Shown: one piece after another, positions 60,022 to 64,000 of the stretch
How positions within the stretch are numbered: position 1 is the first letter of the stretch
Layout of the letters: each line of letters starts with the position of its first letter
Assembly (NCBI GenBank): GCA_949130495.1
Contig: OX422216.1
Location: 365,576,605 to 365,640,604 of the forward strand
Direction of reading: 5' to 3'
Source of the DNA: Sambucus nigra
Lineage: Eukaryota; Streptophyta; Magnoliopsida; Dipsacales; Adoxaceae
DNA length: 64,000 nucleotides
The notes under the pieces: model-generated
What the model was told of the DNA's origin: nothing
The model's database searches: none
What the model saw: only the letters and a program-made list of their open reading frames with translations
Position numbers and translations under genes: made by a program

Positions 60022-62217
60022 TGTGACAACCCGAATATAATTATGATTAATTATGCTTAAATCATGCCTAGCTTATGTGATATGATTAGTGTGTCATTAA
60101 TACACATGATGTTAATTTATTATGTTTAGTCTAATCCTACCTTCAAAAAGCATGAAATGTCGAATTAGTTACAAATACAAAATTTTGAAGGTTTCGGTAG
60201 GAATGTTCATGTTTAAGGCTAGTTTTGACCTTTATGACATAACAATTGACTTGAGGTGAAAACTACATAGTTGTATACAAGTGAGTTATGGTTGTAACAC
60301 AACAAACGGTGCGTGAAACGGAGGTTCGAGTGAGAAGTTATCCCAAAATTACGAAACAAGGGCAAAGTAGTCCATCCGTTAAGTAGTATTTTGTCTTAAT
60401 ATGGCAACAAATGTTTTATTCTCATTGGTTGGGAAGGGTGGTGGCTTTGGCCGACCTCAAACCCTTAGAATTACCTCTTTATTCAGCAAAAATGCAGCCA
60501 TGAGAGATTTTAAGCTTAAGGAAAGAGAGTTTTGAAGTTTAGGAAGAAAGTGTGAGGAGAAAATTGAAGAAAATTCATAGAAAATTACGAAAAGGCCCCT
60601 AAGGTAATTCCAACCAAGAATCTTGATATTTTTCTTTCAATTACGATTTATATGATGTAAATCCTTGATTGTTTATTGAACTTTCATGCTTGGGTGCATA
60701 TGTATGGATATATGCAAGTTTAAGTTAAGTTGAATGTACAAAACCCTAAAATTGCTTTGTTTAGAAACTCTGTTTATTCAAACTTCCATATATTTTCGTG
60801 TACTTACTGGAATTGATTTATTCCAATTGGAGATTAACCTGGACTCATATAGGTATGACATATCCGAAAATCATGATAAAATACCAAGAAATGAGTCTTT
60901 GGTGAGAGTTTGAAGTTCGGGTATGAAATCTGCCCTAAGGGTGAATATATGCCCGCCATGTGTTCGGTGTTTTCCTTGACATAGCAAACGAACCTTAAAA
61001 ATTATGAAACTTTAATTTTGTATTTTTCAATATGTTTACTGATGTTGGGTGAAATATCACATAAATATATGATGTAGAAAAATTATGGAAATTCGTGGAA
61101 GTTGAATGAACGATAAGAGGGCCTATAGGGCAGATTTGCCATGTGGTAAAGAAATGAGCATATCTTGCTCTACGAGACCTAAAATGATGTACCATCTTTT
61201 GTATTGGAATACTAATATGACAAGGATTGAATTTACAAGAATAAATAAATTTATATTTGGTCTATGATTTGGATATGTTGAATATGCTAGCATGGATTTG
61301 GATGGAACTTCACTTGTGATAAATGATTTGAATGGAATCATGTGATGCTTATGGATTGAATTATGTTTAAATCATTCTTTGGATTATTGATATTATTACG
61401 ATGATACTAATATTTTAAGAATGATAGGAAGGGAAGAAGATCTGATTGAACAAGTACTGGATAAAGGCAAGGGCAAAGCTAGTTAAACTGCCAAGGTGAG
61501 TGTACTTATGATTTGTTTCATATATAAATATGAATATAGCTCTAAGAGCGGATTTGTTTGAATACTTCGGTATTCAGGATTTGTTTGGATATTAAAATAT
61601 CCAGGATTTGTTTGGGTCTCATGATCCAGGATTGGTTTGAATACTTCGGTATTCAGGATTTGTTTGGATATTCAAATATCCAGGATTTGTTATTGCCAAC
61701 GGGCAGAATTATTTGGATCTTATGATCCATGATTTGTTATTGCCAATGGGCAGGATTGTTCGGATTTTATATCTACATATTCGATATAGAATTGTTATTT
61801 TATTGCAGGGAAGGAGTACCTCACTAAGCTTAATGCTTACGGTTTAAATTTTAACAATTTCAGGTTCACACGCTGCCAGCTAGGATACCATATGACTGGT
61901 AGCTTTGAGAGTTGCACCGTTGGAGAGAGCTGGGATTTAAAAATGGGATTTTATCGTTGTCACACTGAATATTTTAATATACTCACACATTGTATATATT
62001 GATTTAGTATGGATTGGGTTGATCATAGTTAATCACGGTATTGCATGTTTTCTGAATTATGACCCTCGTATTGAATTTTATGATGTAAGAATAATATTAT
62101 GTTCATTATGTAGGAAAATATTGATGAATGAATCATATTTCCAATGGGCTCAAGATTATGATCTAATTATTCTAATAATAAATGATTAGTATGGATACTG
62201 GGTTTGGGGTGTGACAA
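60022..62217 (+). repeat. 5' LTR of element K
   Basis: 2196 bp, TGTGACAACCC to GGTGTGACA. Contains the mini-hairpin array at 61539-61795. The 3' LTR is outside the window. Confidence 0.9.
61539..61795 (+). repeat. Array of short stem-loops with covarying arms in LTR K
   Basis: Eight or more stem-loops joined by AGGATTTGTTTG-like spacers: GCTC-TAA-GAGC (61539), GAATAC-TTCG-GTATTC (61560), GGATAT-TAAA-ATATCC (61587), GGGTC-TCAT-GATCC (61614), GAATAC-TTCG-GTATTC (61639), GGATAT-TCAA-ATATCC (61666), TGCC-AACG-GGCA (61694), GGATC-TTAT-GATCC (61715) and TGCC-AATG-GGCA (61741). A longer one, TATATC..GATATA, follows near 61768. Nearly all loops are four bases. Confidence 0.85.
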
Positions 62218-62222
62218 TTAGT

Positions 62223-62235
62223 GGTATCAGAGCGT
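62223..62235 (+). promoter_or_regulatory. Primer-binding site of element K, initiator tRNA-Met
   Basis: TGGTATCAGAGCG five bases after LTR K. Confidence 0.9.
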
Positions 62236-62384
62236 GGTTATAAATTCTGGACGTGTGTGACGGTTAGATGGCAGTATTGAGTTGATTTGATATTTATGAA
62301 TTGTTTATGTACTAACCAATAGTTTAGTATTATAAACTGTTTATATTGGTTGTTAGAACTTTGTTGTATTACAGATTATTCCAG

Positions 62385-64000
62385 ATGGAACCTGGGAATG
62401 GACAACCTAGAGAAGAAGGAGTAGCTTCTCGTAAAGATAAATGTAGTAAGTTTTAAGATGGACTGATTTTGCCTATTCAAAATAGAGTGGCCACTTATGA
62501 GTTAGAAGATTATGCTTCTCTGGTAAACAAAGCCATGATAGCAGAAAGGCAAATGAACCAAAGGGTGGCGAGCAGAGAGAGTTTTAAGAAAAGTAGATTC
62601 GACGCATCTCAGTATAGGGGAGGTGAGAGTGGAAGTGTTAAGGTGGAACCTCATAAATTTCAGAGAGGTGGTGGAGATAGTGGTAGAGGTCAGGGGAGGT
62701 TTGGCAGATATACTAGGGGTGGAGAATCTTCTAGTCTGGTTAGGAGGTCAGGAAAGGGTGAGGCACCGACAAGAGTTGTTACATGTTTCTTTTGTAAAGA
62801 GGAAGGGCATTATAAATCTGAGTGTCCTAAGCTTAAGGGATTGGAATGCTACCATTGTCATCAAGTGGATCATATTAAGAAGAATTGTCCGCAATTGGCA
62901 GAGACTCCAGCAGCACATAGTGAAGTAGCAAGCAGAATGTTATCTCCGGGCAGTGCAGTGAAAAGTATGGGTAGAGGAAAAGCTAGTAGTTCCAGGCCAG
63001 GTGGACGAGTTTTTACAATGAAAGAAGCTCAGATTACTCCAGATGTGGTGACAGGTACACTTTCTGTTACTCATAGAAGTGCTTATGTTTTGATTGATCC
63101 TGGTTCCACGCATTCTTTTGTGTCCTATGCTTTTGCCATATACCTGAATATACCGTGTGCTCGTTTAGATGTGGGGTTGGGTATTTATATGCCTATGGGG
63201 GATATGGTTGTAACTGAATATGTTTTTCATGATTGTGTTTTGACTGTGGGGGCTAGAGATACAGTTATAGATCTACTCCCATTGGATATTTCTGATTTTG
63301 ATATAATTCTGGGAATGGATTGGTTATCTAAATATCATGCATCTATGGATTGTTTCTGTAAGGAAGTTATTTTTAATATGCCTGGTGAGCCTGAATTTAA
63401 ATTTGTGGGGGAAAGGAAAATTGTTCCCAGTTGCATCATTTCAGCTATTCAGACGAGGAAATTATTGAGTAAGGGTTGTGAGGGTTTTATTACATATGTT
63501 CTTGACACTGGGAAGGGAGCTTTACAATTAGTTGATGTTTCTATTGTAAGGGATTTTCCTGAAGTGTTTCCTAGTGAGTTGCCAGGGTTACCTCCAGAAA
63601 GAGAAGTTGAATTTAGTATTGAATTAGCACCAGGGACAACCCCTATTTCTATGGCACCGTATAGAATGGCAACTGCTGAGTTGAAAGAACTCAAGATTCA
63701 GTTGCAAGATTTACTTGATAGGGGGTTCATACAGCCTAGTGTATCTCCATGGGGTGCGCCAGTTTTATTTGTGAAGAAGAAAGATGGTACCATGCGTTTG
63801 TGTACTGATTATAGGCAACTGAATAAAGCTACAATTAAGAACAAATACCCTTTACCTCGTATAGATGATTTTTTTTATCAGTTACAGGGTGCTAAAGTGT
63901 TTTCAAAAATAGACTTGCGATCAGGGTATCATCAGTTGAGGGTGAAGGAGAGTGATATTTCTAAAACTGCTTTTCGCACTCGGTATGGTCATTTTGAGTT
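62385..64000 (+). CDS. Element K gag-pol (shortened gag, protease, RT), partial
   Basis: The ATG at 62385 opens a 23-codon frame ending in TAA at 62454-62456. The same frame is then open from 62457 to the right edge (514 codons). After the stop comes a gag C-terminal part ([20 protein letters not shown]), then two zinc knuckles, [14 protein letters not shown] and [14 protein letters not shown] (about 62785-62890), a protease with IDPGSTHSF (Asp near 63098), and RT starting near 63590 with [19 protein letters not shown]. Most of the capsid is missing between the start peptide and the DGL motif. The in-frame TAA and the lost capsid suggest K cannot make a normal particle by itself, although pol looks intact as far as visible. 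Confidence 0.85.

Larger units (their letters stand above)
60022..64000 (+). mobile_element. Element K: Ty3/gypsy element inserted in J, runs off the right edge
   Basis: LTR 60022-62217, primer site, shortened gag, then protease and RT in one open frame to the edge. It is the youngest layer at this end, as it interrupts J, which interrupts LTR I. Its LTR type (TGTGACAACCC..GGTGTGACA) and two zinc knuckles differ from B and J. Confidence 0.9.

Noticed and set aside
61539..61795. Possible CRISPR-like array
   Set aside because: Spacing is regular, but the part that varies is self-complementary and the constant part is the spacer. There are no cas genes and this is plant DNA.

Overview
The window is a stretch of AT-rich plant nuclear DNA made of nested LTR retrotransposons. 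I could support no host gene, tRNA, rRNA or CRISPR array. The plant assignment rests on the element types: chromodomain-bearing Ty3/gypsy elements primed by initiator tRNA-Met, a Tat-lineage Ty3/gypsy relic with a second RNase H, and large non-autonomous elements primed by tRNA-Asp. The species cannot be told.

Layout. 1-2140 holds LTR/leader-like sequence: a partial minus-strand frame at the left edge and TATA boxes on both strands. 2145-5690 is a decayed Tat-lineage gag-protease-RT-RNase H pseudogene. 5691-9965 is AT-rich, with an (AAT)n array and a 0.4 kb direct repeat. 10128-16576 is element A, a complete non-autonomous element: two 1.61 kb LTRs, a tRNA-Asp primer site and one intact 302-codon frame unrelated to gag-pol. 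A lies inside a second element of the same type (LARD2, minus strand, about 9994-20400) whose frame is broken but shares a short segment with A's. 20613-31327 is element B, a full-length chromovirus with about 2.95 kb LTRs and a gag-pol broken by stops and frameshifts. 31328-37999 is an older relic (integrase remnant plus a 3.0 kb 3' LTR, C). 38270-49151 is a stack of LTRs: minus-strand H and G, then a plus-strand LTR (X) split by minus-strand LTR D and by minus-strand solo LTR E. E has a perfect AGTAT target duplication and itself contains solo LTR F. 49152-52082 holds LTR-like sequence with tandem repeats. 52083-54018 is part of a minus-strand LTR (I), cut by chromovirus J (LTR from 54019, gag-pol from 56992). 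J's pol is in turn cut by element K (LTR 60022-62217), whose protease/RT frame is open to the right edge.

What stands out is structure in the LTRs rather than proteins. (1) LTRs of several families, including the unrelated element A, carry a pair of short palindromes (CGATCGATCG-like or GAATCGATTC-like) whose starts are 20-26 bp apart, exactly 21 bp in four of them. (2) Several LTRs carry tandem arrays of tiny stem-loops whose two arms change together from unit to unit. The clearest is in LTR K, with at least eight stem-loops at a 25-28 nt rhythm. (3) B and J share a nested inverted-repeat structure in the LTR. These look like selected DNA or RNA structure, and I found no named feature that explains them. 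All comparisons were made by eye.
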